A DNA stretch of 64,000 nt, taken from positions 1 through 64,000 of the forward strand of contig CAZCZI010000007.1 in NCBI GenBank assembly GCA_964503045.1. The letters run 5' to 3'. Below, piece after piece: positions 34,952 to 44,911 of this stretch. This DNA is from CAYZJR01 sp964503045 (lineage in GTDB: Bacteria > Cyanobacteriota > Vampirovibrionia > Obscuribacterales > Obscuribacteraceae). Each line of letters begins with the position of its first letter. The first letter of the stretch is position 1. The position numbers and the translations under genes are program-made. The notes under the pieces were generated by a model. That model had not been told where the DNA came from and ran no database searches. It saw only the letters and a list, made by a program, of their open reading frames with translations.

Positions 34952-35009
34952 ACATAGCTCCATTTGTTTTTCGATTTGGTCGTAGTGGTCGCGGCGTTGC
35001 CTGTTTTTT

Positions 35010-35021
35010 CGGGCAGGAACT
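35010..35021. repeat. Second copy of the tRNA 3' end 12-mer
   Basis: CGGGCAGGAACT matches 26240-26251 exactly. It lies 59 bases after the SulP stop, next to a small TGCCTG/CGGGCA hairpin that may be the sulP terminator. If the two copies are attachment sites, the segment between them (about 8.8 kb) is the element. Confidence 0.35.
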
Positions 35022-35055
35022 TTTAATCGTTTAGCCAGAATGGCGCAAAGCGTCA

Positions 35056-37611
35056 CTACTCGCTGGTTTTGTTATCTCGCTGCGCGTCCTGAAGCAGTTT
35101 GATATCTTTTGCTGAAAGTGCCGGTCGATCGAGCTTGAGTGTAAGTTTGTTGAGCTTGCCCGTGAAAGTAAACGGCACCTGATAGTCCTTATCGCACACC
35201 GATGTTCCAGTATCGGATCCGACATCGAAGCTTTCATTCCACTGAAGAATCAAGGGCAGCGTTCGCTCCATCTTTTGTGTTGAAACCTGCTTCCCATCGA
35301 CCGTGAGGGTGCCTGTACCTCCGCGTCCAATGCCGCTCATGCTATTGAAAGCAAGCGTGCCTGAGCCAAGACCGTCGTACTTAAAGTCGAACTCCAGCAC
35401 ATGTTTGCCCGGCGAAAGAACCTCTGCGGCTTCCCATCTAACCCGTTTCAAGTCAGCGAGATTCCAAAGAAAAACGGGCTTGCCCTTGAGCAAATAAAAA
35501 CCATAGCCTGCAAAGCGCCCACCTGAAGTAAGTATCATGCCCTCCGCGCCGCCGTCTGGAATCTCTACCTCAGCTTTAATGTTGTAGGAGGTATTGAGCA
35601 ACAACGGTGAGTCACCCTGCGGGATGCCCGTAAGCGGCTTGGCGTAGATAAATTCCGTGCGTCCTGCAGTTATGTTTGGTCGCGGCGCGACTAAGCGAGC
35701 TGCAACGCTGGCATCGAGCGGTAGCACATCATATTTTTTAGCCTCGGCCAAAAACAAAGCCTTCAGTTCTTTCACCTTCTTCGGATTGGCCGCGGCGACG
35801 TCGTTGTACTGCGTTCTGTCTTTGGTCAGGTCATAAAGCTCCCAGGTGACATTATTCACGGGGTCTTGATTGACAGGTCCTGTCAAATCCCAGGGTGGAC
35901 GCGTCACTTTCGTGCTGGCAATCCAGCCATCATTGTAAATAGCATGATCGCCCATCATCTCGAAATATTGCGTCTTGTGGCGTGATGGCGCGGTTGCGTT
36001 GGTAGGGTCAAACGTGTAGGCGAAACTTGTACCTTCTATCGGCTTTTGCTTGACTCCGTCCACCGCATCTGGTGCGTGAATGTGACAAACTTCGAGAAGC
36101 GTTGGCGCTACATCAATTATATGATGGAATTGATTACGGACACCTCCAATGTCTTTGATGTGCCCTGGCCATGAAACGCACATTCCCTGGCTTGTACCGC
36201 CAAAGTGCGATGCAATCTGCTTGGTCCAGGAGAATGGCGTGTCGAATGCCCAGGCCCAGCCGACCGCCATGTGGCCGAATGTGCGGTCACTTCCCCATGC
36301 ATCATAGAAGTTCTTTAGCTGGTCCTCCACCGGAACCGGCACACCGTTAAACGCCGCGACTTCATTGGGAGTTCCAGTGACTGTGCCCTCGGCACTCGCA
36401 CCATTGTCTCCGCTGATGTAGATAATTAGAGTGTTGTCGAACTTACCCATGTCTTTGACGGCCTGAATGACGCGTCCAATCTCGTAGTCGCTGTATGCGA
36501 GATAAGCAGCATAGACATCAGCCTGCCGGATAAACATCTTCTTTTCGTCGGCGCTGAGATCGTCCCACTTCTTCAACAGCTTGTCAGGCCACGGAGTCAT
36601 TGTTGCATCTTGAGGTAATATGCCTAACCGTTTTTGGTTGGCAAAGATCTCATCGCGCAAGGCGTTCCACCCCTTGTCGAATAGGTGCTTTTCGCTAATT
36701 GTTTTGACCCATTCAGGCGTTGGGTGATGCGGTGCATGTGTCGCACCTGGGACGTAATAGCAGAAAAACGGCTTGTTTGGATCGATCTGGTTCAACTGAT
36801 TCAGCCAGTTAATGGCGTCATCGGCCTGGGCTGTAATAAGGTTCCAACCACTGTGTCCGACATAGGGATAGATCGCAGAAGTATTGCGGAACAAATTGGG
36901 CTGCCACTGGCTGGTATCACCACCCACAAAACCATAGAAGTATTCAAACCCCATTCCGGTAGGCCAATGATCGAACGGTCCTAACTGACTCGCTTCGAAT
37001 GTTGGAGTGTTATGAGCTTTGCCGAACCATGCAGTTGAAAACCCATTATCTTTGAGAGTTCGAGCAATACTTGCTTTATCTTTGGGAATGATGCTGTTAT
37101 ATCCAGGGAAACCAGTGGATTGCTCAGAACAAACGCCGAAGCCGGCTGAGTTATGATTGCGCCCGGTGATCAAAGCTGCGCGCGATGGAGAGCAGAGAGC
37201 TGTGGAATGGAAATTAGTAAATCTCAGTCCATTCCTAGCGATTTCATCCAGAGCCGGAGTCGGGATTACACCGCCAAACGTGCTGGGAGCGCCGAAGCCG
37301 CAGTCGTCAGTCATGATCAACAGTACGTTGGGTGCGCCCTTGGGTGGCACTATATGTGGTGCCCACCAGGACTTAGACTGAGCTGCGTTGTCTTTAATGA
37401 TTCCTCCGAAGGTAGGCTCCGGTGGCGGCAGTTGCTTGCCGTCTATAGATGTTGTTGCACCGGGCGAGCCGGCCATGCCGTTTTCCTGTTGAGCGCATAC
37501 GGATGGTGCACCGAGCGCTAAGCCGACGATCAAAAACAGCGTGCCAAGTCGAACGTGCCGCATTAACATAATGCCCCCCGCAGAGAAACCGCTTACCATC
37601 ATACGCCTCAT
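35056..37611 (-). CDS. Arylsulfatase, formylglycine-dependent
   Basis: An exported enzyme of 851 residues that hydrolyses sulfate esters. A signal peptide lies near residues 15-42 (L-G-T-L-F-L-I-V-G-L-A-L-G, ending V-C-A-Q), so the true start may be ATG 37569 or 37563 rather than 37611. The catalytic site C-S-P-S-R-A-A-L-I-T-G-R carries the Cys that is converted to formylglycine. M-T-D-D-C-G-F-G holds metal ligands, and N-G-A-S-A-E-G-T and W-F-G-K-A-H are further sulfatase landmarks. The C-terminal ~200 residues are a beta-rich domain. The formylglycine-generating enzyme is not in the window. It lies just downstream of the membrane protein gene (22-base gap), so they may form an operon. Confidence 0.92.
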   Translation of the reverse strand: MRRMMVSGFSAGGIMLMRHVRLGTLFLIVGLALGAPSVCAQQENGMAGSPGATTSIDGKQLPPPEPTFGGIIKDNAAQSKSWWAPHIVPPKGAPNVLLIMTDDCGFGAPSTFGGVIPTPALDEIARNGLRFTNFHSTALCSPSRAALITGRNHNSAGFGVCSEQSTGFPGYNSIIPKDKASIARTLKDNGFSTAWFGKAHNTPTFEASQLGPFDHWPTGMGFEYFYGFVGGDTSQWQPNLFRNTSAIYPYVGHSGWNLITAQADDAINWLNQLNQIDPNKPFFCYYVPGATHAPHHPTPEWVKTISEKHLFDKGWNALRDEIFANQKRLGILPQDATMTPWPDKLLKKWDDLSADEKKMFIRQADVYAAYLAYSDYEIGRVIQAVKDMGKFDNTLIIYISGDNGASAEGTVTGTPNEVAAFNGVPVPVEDQLKNFYDAWGSDRTFGHMAVGWAWAFDTPFSWTKQIASHFGGTSQGMCVSWPGHIKDIGGVRNQFHHIIDVAPTLLEVCHIHAPDAVDGVKQKPIEGTSFAYTFDPTNATAPSRHKTQYFEMMGDHAIYNDGWIASTKVTRPPWDLTGPVNQDPVNNVTWELYDLTKDRTQYNDVAAANPKKVKELKALFLAEAKKYDVLPLDASVAARLVAPRPNITAGRTEFIYAKPLTGIPQGDSPLLLNTSYNIKAEVEIPDGGAEGMILTSGGRFAGYGFYLLKGKPVFLWNLADLKRVRWEAAEVLSPGKHVLEFDFKYDGLGSGTLAFNSMSGIGRGGTGTLTVDGKQVSTQKMERTLPLILQWNESFDVGSDTGTSVCDKDYQVPFTFTGKLNKLTLKLDRPALSAKDIKLLQDAQRDNKTSE

Positions 37612-37633
37612 GGCAACCCGTTGGAGATTCTAG

Positions 37634-38827
37634 TCAAAACACCATTTTCACAAGACGAGCGAGCAGTTCGTCGAAAGGATAGACCGTCAGCAAAAGCGGC
37701 GTAAAAGGAAGTAATGCTGCTAGCAGGAATGTCATTACGGATGACTTGGTGATTAATATCACCTTCATCGAGCGTACGACTTCAAAACTGTTTCCGAGAT
37801 CAGCCAGCGATTGAATATCACTGCTTCCTACGAGCCTTTCACTGTCGTCTCTCTTACCTTCGATCCACTTGTCGTGAAAGTCTTTGACGTACTGATCTGC
37901 CAGGGCACCATATTCGAGCTGTGCTCTTTTTTTGCAATTAAGCAGCTTGGATGAGAATGCCAGACAAGGTGCAACGAACAAGACTGGCGCCAACATAACG
38001 ACGGAGAAGATCAAGTACTTAAAAGACATTAGCTTTGCGCTTTCGAATACTATCTCTTCTCCTATGTAGCTGGCGACCTGCGCAGTGACGGCAACATACA
38101 AAATTGCAAAGTTGGTTTGAGCAACAGTTATGAATCCGAGTCCACCCATTCGATCTGGATGAGTTGGTGTTACCCGCAGTGCCAGCTTGGACGTGCGAAA
38201 AAGCAATAGGCACCAGATGATATATTTCCAAAACCATCTGAACCATAATAAGGCGATCAGCGGTTTAGCAACGTATAGGTACCAGAAAAAGGCTGTTGTG
38301 GGCACTGTTCCGGCGTCCGTTGTCACTGTTCGCCAAGACGTGATGCCTGTCGAAAGTGACATGACGTCGAAATGAGGACGTATGAAAGCCAGCAGAATCA
38401 GTAGCATCTCTATAGCAACTGAATCTCTGCTGCGAATGGCTAGCGAGACGTTTGTTTTGAATCTTTCAACATCCGCTTCTGAGACGAGAGCGCGGAATTG
38501 AGCCATTATATAACCCAACCACGGCTCGACTACTCCTTCTGCAATAATCAACAGCGGCAACACAAATAGAAAACGGCACTGTTCTGCAAAATCGAACAAG
38601 AAAGGCACTTTGAGCGAATTATTGATGAAAGTACCCTGCCACATCGTAATCAGAGCCAAGGGAATCCAGCTGACTGCGATAAAAAACAATATTCTCAAAA
38701 CAAATCCGGCTCGCCCAGGACGAGCTATCCCGGAGCGAACAAGCAATCCATACATTGGACCGCCTCTCAAGAGAGACAAATCGAATTCGCTCAACCTCAA
38801 ATCTTTAGGACGATCAGTCCCGATCAT
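37634..38827 (-). CDS. Multi-pass membrane protein of unknown function
   Basis: A 397-residue protein with about seven membrane segments. Conserved-looking motifs are T-P-T-H-P-D-R-M-G-G-L-G-F in a loop after the middle segments and S-S-D-I-Q-S-L-A-D-L-G-N-S-F-E-V-V near the C-terminus. Such proteins occur in other bacteria, but I know no function. The gene is directly upstream of the arylsulfatase on the same strand with a 22-base gap, so cotranscription is likely. A channel or sensor role would be a guess. Confidence 0.75.
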   Translation of the reverse strand: MIGTDRPKDLRLSEFDLSLLRGGPMYGLLVRSGIARPGRAGFVLRILFFIAVSWIPLALITMWQGTFINNSLKVPFLFDFAEQCRFLFVLPLLIIAEGVVEPWLGYIMAQFRALVSEADVERFKTNVSLAIRSRDSVAIEMLLILLAFIRPHFDVMSLSTGITSWRTVTTDAGTVPTTAFFWYLYVAKPLIALLWFRWFWKYIIWCLLLFRTSKLALRVTPTHPDRMGGLGFITVAQTNFAILYVAVTAQVASYIGEEIVFESAKLMSFKYLIFSVVMLAPVLFVAPCLAFSSKLLNCKKRAQLEYGALADQYVKDFHDKWIEGKRDDSERLVGSSDIQSLADLGNSFEVVRSMKVILITKSSVMTFLLAALLPFTPLLLTVYPFDELLARLVKMVF

Positions 38828-39039
38828 AAAGAAACCTCGATTAGTTGCACCATAATCGATGCCTAAAGTTCACGACATCCATCTGCAGGATGGTTACTGC
38901 TCACGAAAATACTTCAGTAACTCATTCATCCCGATGGGCGAGGTAGTATCATCTGCAAATCCGTAAGGTTGGATCAACTGCGGACCAGCTGATGGTTTTC
39001 CATTGAGCTCTATGAGCCGATTTTTCACGAGGCAAAGAA

Positions 39040-41766
39040 ATGAATAACGAAGAAACAAAACGTCTTGAAGCCGAACGCGTTGACAACGTGCCGTGGAAAA
39101 AGTGGGGACCTTATCTGAGTGAACGCCAGTGGGGGACGGTGCGCGAGGACTACAGCGCATCCGGTGATGCATGGGGATCCTTCCCGCATGATCACGCACG
39201 TTCAAGAGCCTATAGATGGGGCGAAGATGGGCTTGCAGGGGTGTCCGATGACAAGCAGCAACTGTGCTTCGCGTTGGCTCTCTGGAACGGCAAAGATCCA
39301 ATTCTAAAGGAACGACTTTTTGGTCTGACGAATGGCGAAGGCAATCATGGCGAGGATGTTAAGGAGTACTATTTCTATCTCGATAGCACTCCGACGCACT
39401 CATACATGAAGTACTTGTACAAGTACCCGCAAACTGCTTTTCCCTACGATAATATTGTCGCGACCAACCGGTACAGAAATCGCAATGAATTTGAATACGA
39501 GCTTCTGGACACGGGTGTCTTCAACGAAGATCGATACTTCGACGTGTTCGTCGAGTATGCCAAAGCTAGTCCGGAAGACCTGTGTATAAAGATCACTGTT
39601 TACAACAGAGGTCCTGAGAGCGCTTCACTAGACTTGCTGCCAACGCTTTGGTTTCGAAACACCTGGGCTTATGGCAAATCAACTGAGAAGCCGTGGCTAA
39701 AGGCGATTACCGGCACCGCTGGTGCTACCACTATTGAAGCATTTCACTGGCAGCTCGGCGAACGCTATCTCTATGCGGAGGGTGATATACCGCTACTCTT
39801 CACGGAAAACGAGACTAACGAGTTGCGATTGATCGGAAGACCCAATAAGACGCCATACGTAAAAGATGGTATCAACAACTGTGTCGTCAACGGCAGAAAA
39901 GAGCTTGTCAATCCAGAAGGTACCGGGACAAAGGTGTCTCCTCACTACGCTCTCACTGTGCCGGCTGGAGGTTCGGCGGTTGTGCGCCTGCGAATGACGG
40001 ATTTGCAGCCGAAGAAGCTGCCTGCAGACGGACCTTTTTCAGTGTCTTTCGAAGATGTTTTTGAGAGCCGCACCCGAGATGCTGATGAGTTCTATAACTC
40101 GATAACACCTAAGGCAGTCTCTGAGGATGAAGCTAGAGTAATTCGTCAGGCGCTGGCGGGAATGCTATGGAGTAAGCAGTATTACAAGTTTGATGGCGTG
40201 CAGTGGTTGAAAGAGCACGGATACAACCCGCTAAAAGGTGACGGTTCGCAACTTCGCAACAAAGAATGGTTTCATATGCTTAACGATGATATCATCTCGA
40301 TGCCGGACAAGTGGGAATACCCCTGGTATGCCGCATGGGACCTCGCATTCCACACTATCGCATTGGCGAAGGTTGACATTGAATTCGCGAAAAAACAATT
40401 GATGCTGGTGCTGGATGCTGTTTATCAACATCCCAACGGACAAATGCCGGCTTACGAATGGAACTTCAGTGACGTAAATCCTCCGGTTCATGCTTGGGCT
40501 GCAATGTTTCTCTATAACATTGAGAATCAACAACGAGGACAAGGCGACATAACATTCCTCAGAAAGGTGTTCAGTAAGCTGACAAACAACTTCACCTGGT
40601 GGGTCAACCGAAAAGATCGATTTGGCAAGAATGTGTTTGAAGGTGGATTTCTTGGGCTCGATAATATCAGCGTCTTCGACCGAAGCGCGCCACTGCCAAC
40701 GGGGGGATATCTGGAACAAGCAGACGGTACAGCCTGGATGGCTTTCTATTGCCAAAACATGATGGAAATTGCCGTTGAGCTTGCTGCTCACGACCCCATC
40801 TACGAAGAACACGTGGTGAAATTTGCTGAGCATTTCATATGGATCGCCTCTGCAGTCAACCAGCAAGATGATCATGGACTTTGGTGCGAGGAAGATGGAT
40901 TCTATTACGATCTGCTTCGTTTACCTAATGGGCAATCGTCACACTTGAAGGTGCGTTCTATGGTTGGGTTGCTGCCGTTGTGCGCCGCGAGCGTCATTGA
41001 GCCCTATCAGCGAGAGCAGGTGCCGAACGCTCTGAAGCACGTGTATACACGTCTTCAGCAAATGCCGGAGTTGTTGGCGACTATGCACGTTACCGGCCCA
41101 GGACACTTCGGAGTTGGCGAGCGCGGGATTTTGGCTTTGGTCAACGAAGAAAGGTTGCGGCGGATACTGCACAAGATGTTGGATGAAAATGAGTTTCTCA
41201 GCGACTATGGCATTCGCTCACTTTCGCGCTACCATGCCAGCCATCCGTTCGTTAAGCAGGTCGGTGAGCAGGAATACAGAGTTGATTACTTGCCGTCCGA
41301 ATCAAATTCCGGTTTGTTTGGCGGCAACTCCAATTGGCGCGGTCCTGTTTGGATGCCGGTGAACGTGTTGATAATCAGATCATTGCTAAACTATTATGCT
41401 TTTTATGGCGATAACTTTAAAGTTGAGTGTCCGACGGGCTCAGGGAATCTCATGAATTTATTCGAGGTCAGCCGTGAGATTTCTAGGCGACTAACAAGCA
41501 TATTCACGCGCACGCAAGACGGCAGGCGCCCCGTATATGGTGGCACTGAGAAATTTCAATACGATCCGCACTGGCGCGATTACATTTTGTTCTACGAATA
41601 CTTCCACGGCGACAACGGCGCCGGTCTTGGAGCCAGCCACCAGACGGGTTGGACAGGATGCGTTGCCAGACTCATCCAGTTGTTTGCAGAGCTGGATCCC
41701 GATGCACTGTTAAAAGGCGGCAAACGTGAAGTTTTCAAACATCGCGAAGAAGTGAAGACTAGATAG
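39040..41766 (+). CDS. GH63-like glycoside hydrolase (MGH1-type glucosidase)
   Basis: A 908-residue cytoplasmic enzyme with no signal peptide. The N-terminal ~350 residues are beta-rich. The C-terminal (alpha/alpha)6 barrel shows P-W-Y-A-A-W-D-L-A-F-H, which contains the likely catalytic acid Asp, W-N-F-S-D-V-N-P-P-V-H-A-W, and the closing H-Q-T-G-W-T-G-C-V-A. GH63 members include processing alpha-glucosidase and mannosylglycerate or glucosylglycerate hydrolases. The substrate is uncertain, but a compatible solute or storage glucan fits the stress setting. It is followed by a GH13 gene 45 bases downstream, so they form an operon with the DUF2252 gene. Confidence 0.85.
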   Translation: MNNEETKRLEAERVDNVPWKKWGPYLSERQWGTVREDYSASGDAWGSFPHDHARSRAYRWGEDGLAGVSDDKQQLCFALALWNGKDPILKERLFGLTNGEGNHGEDVKEYYFYLDSTPTHSYMKYLYKYPQTAFPYDNIVATNRYRNRNEFEYELLDTGVFNEDRYFDVFVEYAKASPEDLCIKITVYNRGPESASLDLLPTLWFRNTWAYGKSTEKPWLKAITGTAGATTIEAFHWQLGERYLYAEGDIPLLFTENETNELRLIGRPNKTPYVKDGINNCVVNGRKELVNPEGTGTKVSPHYALTVPAGGSAVVRLRMTDLQPKKLPADGPFSVSFEDVFESRTRDADEFYNSITPKAVSEDEARVIRQALAGMLWSKQYYKFDGVQWLKEHGYNPLKGDGSQLRNKEWFHMLNDDIISMPDKWEYPWYAAWDLAFHTIALAKVDIEFAKKQLMLVLDAVYQHPNGQMPAYEWNFSDVNPPVHAWAAMFLYNIENQQRGQGDITFLRKVFSKLTNNFTWWVNRKDRFGKNVFEGGFLGLDNISVFDRSAPLPTGGYLEQADGTAWMAFYCQNMMEIAVELAAHDPIYEEHVVKFAEHFIWIASAVNQQDDHGLWCEEDGFYYDLLRLPNGQSSHLKVRSMVGLLPLCAASVIEPYQREQVPNALKHVYTRLQQMPELLATMHVTGPGHFGVGERGILALVNEERLRRILHKMLDENEFLSDYGIRSLSRYHASHPFVKQVGEQEYRVDYLPSESNSGLFGGNSNWRGPVWMPVNVLIIRSLLNYYAFYGDNFKVECPTGSGNLMNLFEVSREISRRLTSIFTRTQDGRRPVYGGTEKFQYDPHWRDYILFYEYFHGDNGAGLGASHQTGWTGCVARLIQLFAELDPDALLKGGKREVFKHREEVKTR

Positions 41767-41811
41767 AGTCAACAAATAAAAAACAATTGTCTGGCTGGAG
41801 AGGAGCGTCCG

Positions 41812-43341
41812 ATGAAGACATCACAGTATCCCTTGCTGTATCAGCTAAATACGCGCGTGCTGATTACCGAACTGTCCGAGAAACTTGGGCGCGCCGCTAC
41901 TCTCGATGATGTTCCCGATTCACAACTTGATAGTCTGAAAGATAGAGGGTTCGACTGGGTGTGGCTCCTGAGTGTCTGGCAGACAGGTCCAGCCGGTCAG
42001 CGTGTTTCACGCACCAATCAAGAATGGCGCAACGAGTTTCAGCAAACGCTGTCCGATCTCAAAGAGGATGACATAGCTGGGTCAGGCTTTGCCATCACTG
42101 ACTACGCTGTGCATTCACAGTTGGGTGGTGCAAAGGCTCTGGCAAGGCTTCGTGAGCGTCTGAGTAAGCGCGGCTTGAAGTTATTGCTCGACTTCGTTCC
42201 CAATCACACCGGATTGGATCATCATTGGGTAGAAGAGCACCCTGAGTATTATGTGTCTGGAACGGAGGAAGATATCTCACGTACCCCGCAAAATTACACA
42301 CGCGTTAAGCGCAAGAATGATAACCGGATTTTTGCGCACGGACGCGATCCGTACTTTCCCGGTTGGCCGGATACGCTGCAGCTGGACTATGCCAATCCTT
42401 CGGTGCAGGAAGCAATGATCGGTGAGCTCCTGAGGATAGCCGAACAATGCGATGCCGTACGCTGCGACATGGCGATGCTGGTTCTGCCGGACGTATTTGA
42501 ACGCACCTGGGGCAGCCGATGCCAACCTTTCTGGGGTGAAGCGACGCGCAGAGTTCGTGAAAAATTCCCCAATTTCTGCTTCATGGCCGAAGTCTATTGG
42601 GATCTCGAGTGGACGCTGCAACAACAAGGATTTGATTATACCTACGACAAGCGGCTTTACGACCGCCTGCGCGAAGGGCACGCCAGGCCGGTGCGGGAAC
42701 ATTTACTTGCTGATCTGAATTATCAGCGTAAGATGGCTCGTTTTCTAGAAAATCACGATGAGCCGAGGGCGGCGACGACGTTTTCGCCAGAAGTCCATCA
42801 GGCTGCGGCCGTAATAACTTTTCTATCTCCCGGATTGAGGTTCTTTCATCAGGGCCAATTTGAGGGACGACAAAAGCGTATTTCACCGCATTTGGTGCGT
42901 GCGCCAAAAGAAACTATCAACCAAGCGTTGAAGGAATTCTATGATCGATTGCTCGGCGTGCTCAGACAACCAGTCGTTCGCGACGGAGAATGGCAGCTCC
43001 TCGACTGTGTGCCAGCCTGGGACGGTAACGGGTCTTTCGACTCTTTTGTCTGCTTCGCATGGCAGGCGGAAAAGGAACAACGGGTTGTTGTTGCCGTGAA
43101 CTATGCACCAAGTTGGAGTCAGTGTTACGTCCGATTGCCATTCACGAACATTGCCGAAGGACAATGGCGTCTAGCGGATCGGATGGGTGATGCTGCCTAT
43201 GATCGCGATGGCAGCGAATTGGCTTCAAGAGGGCTATATCTGGATATGCCACCATGGCAGCACCATATTTTTTCCTTTACAGAGTTAAAGAAAAAGCAAG
43301 TAGATAGCAAGCGTGACGCCGTAATCACAGCCTCCAGGTGA
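41812..43341 (+). CDS. GH13 alpha-amylase family enzyme
   Basis: A 509-residue cytoplasmic enzyme. All four GH13 regions are present: D-F-V-P-N-H-T (I), D-A-V-R-C-D-M-A-M-L with the nucleophile Asp (II), F-M-A-E-V-Y-W with the acid Glu (III) and E-N-H-D-E-P-R (IV). It should act on alpha-glucosidic bonds by retaining hydrolysis or transfer. No signal peptide or starch-binding module is seen, so the substrate is intracellular, such as glycogen fragments or trehalose-like sugars. GGAGAGGAG precedes the ATG. It sits between the GH63-like and DUF2252 genes in the same direction. Confidence 0.9.
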   Translation: MKTSQYPLLYQLNTRVLITELSEKLGRAATLDDVPDSQLDSLKDRGFDWVWLLSVWQTGPAGQRVSRTNQEWRNEFQQTLSDLKEDDIAGSGFAITDYAVHSQLGGAKALARLRERLSKRGLKLLLDFVPNHTGLDHHWVEEHPEYYVSGTEEDISRTPQNYTRVKRKNDNRIFAHGRDPYFPGWPDTLQLDYANPSVQEAMIGELLRIAEQCDAVRCDMAMLVLPDVFERTWGSRCQPFWGEATRRVREKFPNFCFMAEVYWDLEWTLQQQGFDYTYDKRLYDRLREGHARPVREHLLADLNYQRKMARFLENHDEPRAATTFSPEVHQAAAVITFLSPGLRFFHQGQFEGRQKRISPHLVRAPKETINQALKEFYDRLLGVLRQPVVRDGEWQLLDCVPAWDGNGSFDSFVCFAWQAEKEQRVVVAVNYAPSWSQCYVRLPFTNIAEGQWRLADRMGDAAYDRDGSELASRGLYLDMPPWQHHIFSFTELKKKQVDSKRDAVITASR

Positions 43342-43433
43342 TAAACCACGTTGTATTGGCAAGACCACCTCAGGCGGTCAGCAATTACGACAGACGGAGC
43401 AGTAAAGTTGGGTCAATTGCGAAGGAAAGTATT

Positions 43434-44795
43434 ATGAGCAAGAAACCAAAAGAAGAAGAGACACAGTCGCGACACAAGCGACACAAGCGATCAGCTCCCA
43501 AGCAGGGACCAGGACTTAAAACCGCCAAAGCCGGTGCCAAGCGAGATCCGGTAGACCTGATCGCGCAAGGTAATGAGGGGCGCGATCAGAGTCTGATTCC
43601 GATTAGGCATAGCCGAATGCTGGTTTCACCATTTACGTTTTATCGCGGTGCTGCAGCGTTGATGGCTAATGATCTGGCACTCGAGCCACATTCCGGTATA
43701 AAAGTTCAGTGTTGTGGTGACTGCCATATCCTCAACTTCGGAGCGTTTGCAACGCCGGAGCGAAATATCATTGCCGACTTTAACGATTTTGATGAAACTT
43801 TGCCTGCCCCTTTCGAATGGGATTTGAAACGCCTCGCCACCAGTTTTGTGATTGCAGCGGATTCAGTTGGGCTTTCTAGCAAAGCTGGGGAAAAGGCCGC
43901 CTTGCAGTTGGTTATTTCGTACCAAACAACGATGGCAAAGTATGCAAAGCAAAGATTGCTGGATGTATGGCACGAGAAGCAAAATTTCGATGAATTCCTC
44001 GACAAAGCCAGAGACAAGGATGGCCGCGCAAGAGGCAAGAAATACCTCAACAAAGAATTGATCAAATCGTCGCCTGATGTCTTGCAGCAGAAATTGCTGG
44101 AGAAGCAGGGTCGCAATTGGCGCTTCAAGGAGATGCCACCATTGTTATACCACGACTCATTTCTTGATTTGAAGCAAGTACGTATGTCCTTCGAGGGTTA
44201 TCTTCAGTCGCTCTCCTCAGACAAACAAAGTTTGCTGCGGCACTTCGAGATTGTGGACATTGCCAGGAAAGTTGTTGGAACAGGAAGCGTGGGAACGTTT
44301 TGCGGCGTTCTCCTTCTTGAAGGAGAAAACGATGATTTGCTGATTCTTCAGATAAAAGAGGCGCGGCAGTCAGTTTTGGAGCCATATCTCGGCGCCAGTG
44401 AGTTCAAAAATCATGGACAGCGTGTCGTAATTGGACAGAGGATCATGCAATCCGCCAGTGACATGTTTCTTGGTTGGTCAGTCGGTCAAAAGACTCGGGT
44501 CCACTACTACATTCGCCAACTCCGTGACGTGAAACTCGCGCCGAATCCTGCGATGTGGAACAAAATCACAATGTGGGACATCGCCATCATTGCCGGTAAG
44601 GTGCTGGCAAAGGCGCATGCACGATCTGGAGCGGCACGAGCAATCGCTGAATATTTAGGAGACAGTGACAAATTTGCAAAATCAATCGCCGAGTATGCCC
44701 TATCCTATGCAGCACAGACAGATGCCGATTACCGGCTGTTTGCCGAAGCTTGCCAATCGAAAAGGCTGCCAACGGAAGCATCGTCAGTCGGCTAG
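43434..44795 (+). CDS. DUF2252 family protein
   Basis: A 453-residue protein from ATG 43434 with AAGGA upstream. The frame is open from 43338 but that part does not look conserved. The N-terminus is very basic (K-R-H-K-R). DUF2252 marks follow: F-Y-R-G-A-A-A-L-M-A, C-G-D-C-H-I-L-N-F-G, F-N-D-F-D-E-T, P-F-E-W-D-L-K-R-L and G-T-G-S-V-G. The fold resembles aminoglycoside phosphotransferase-type kinases, but the substrate is unknown. The link with GH13 and GH63-like enzymes suggests a sugar kinase-like role in the same pathway, which is an inference. Confidence 0.85.
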   Translation: MSKKPKEEETQSRHKRHKRSAPKQGPGLKTAKAGAKRDPVDLIAQGNEGRDQSLIPIRHSRMLVSPFTFYRGAAALMANDLALEPHSGIKVQCCGDCHILNFGAFATPERNIIADFNDFDETLPAPFEWDLKRLATSFVIAADSVGLSSKAGEKAALQLVISYQTTMAKYAKQRLLDVWHEKQNFDEFLDKARDKDGRARGKKYLNKELIKSSPDVLQQKLLEKQGRNWRFKEMPPLLYHDSFLDLKQVRMSFEGYLQSLSSDKQSLLRHFEIVDIARKVVGTGSVGTFCGVLLLEGENDDLLILQIKEARQSVLEPYLGASEFKNHGQRVVIGQRIMQSASDMFLGWSVGQKTRVHYYIRQLRDVKLAPNPAMWNKITMWDIAIIAGKVLAKAHARSGAARAIAEYLGDSDKFAKSIAEYALSYAAQTDADYRLFAEACQSKRLPTEASSVG

Positions 44796-44911
44796 AAGCA
44801 CGAGAAAAGCCGAGTTTTGCCTGCCTGCGACTTAAGTTGTCTTGCTCTTTTTCGGGCTCTACGAATTCCAATGGCAGTATACTGGCCCATTACCGTTGCA
44901 AAAGAACTCTC

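Noticed and set aside
38894..39301. Minus-strand frame overlapping the GH63-like start
   Set aside because: Its last ~40 residues look somewhat protein-like, but most of it is antisense to the GH63-like gene and no family is recognised.
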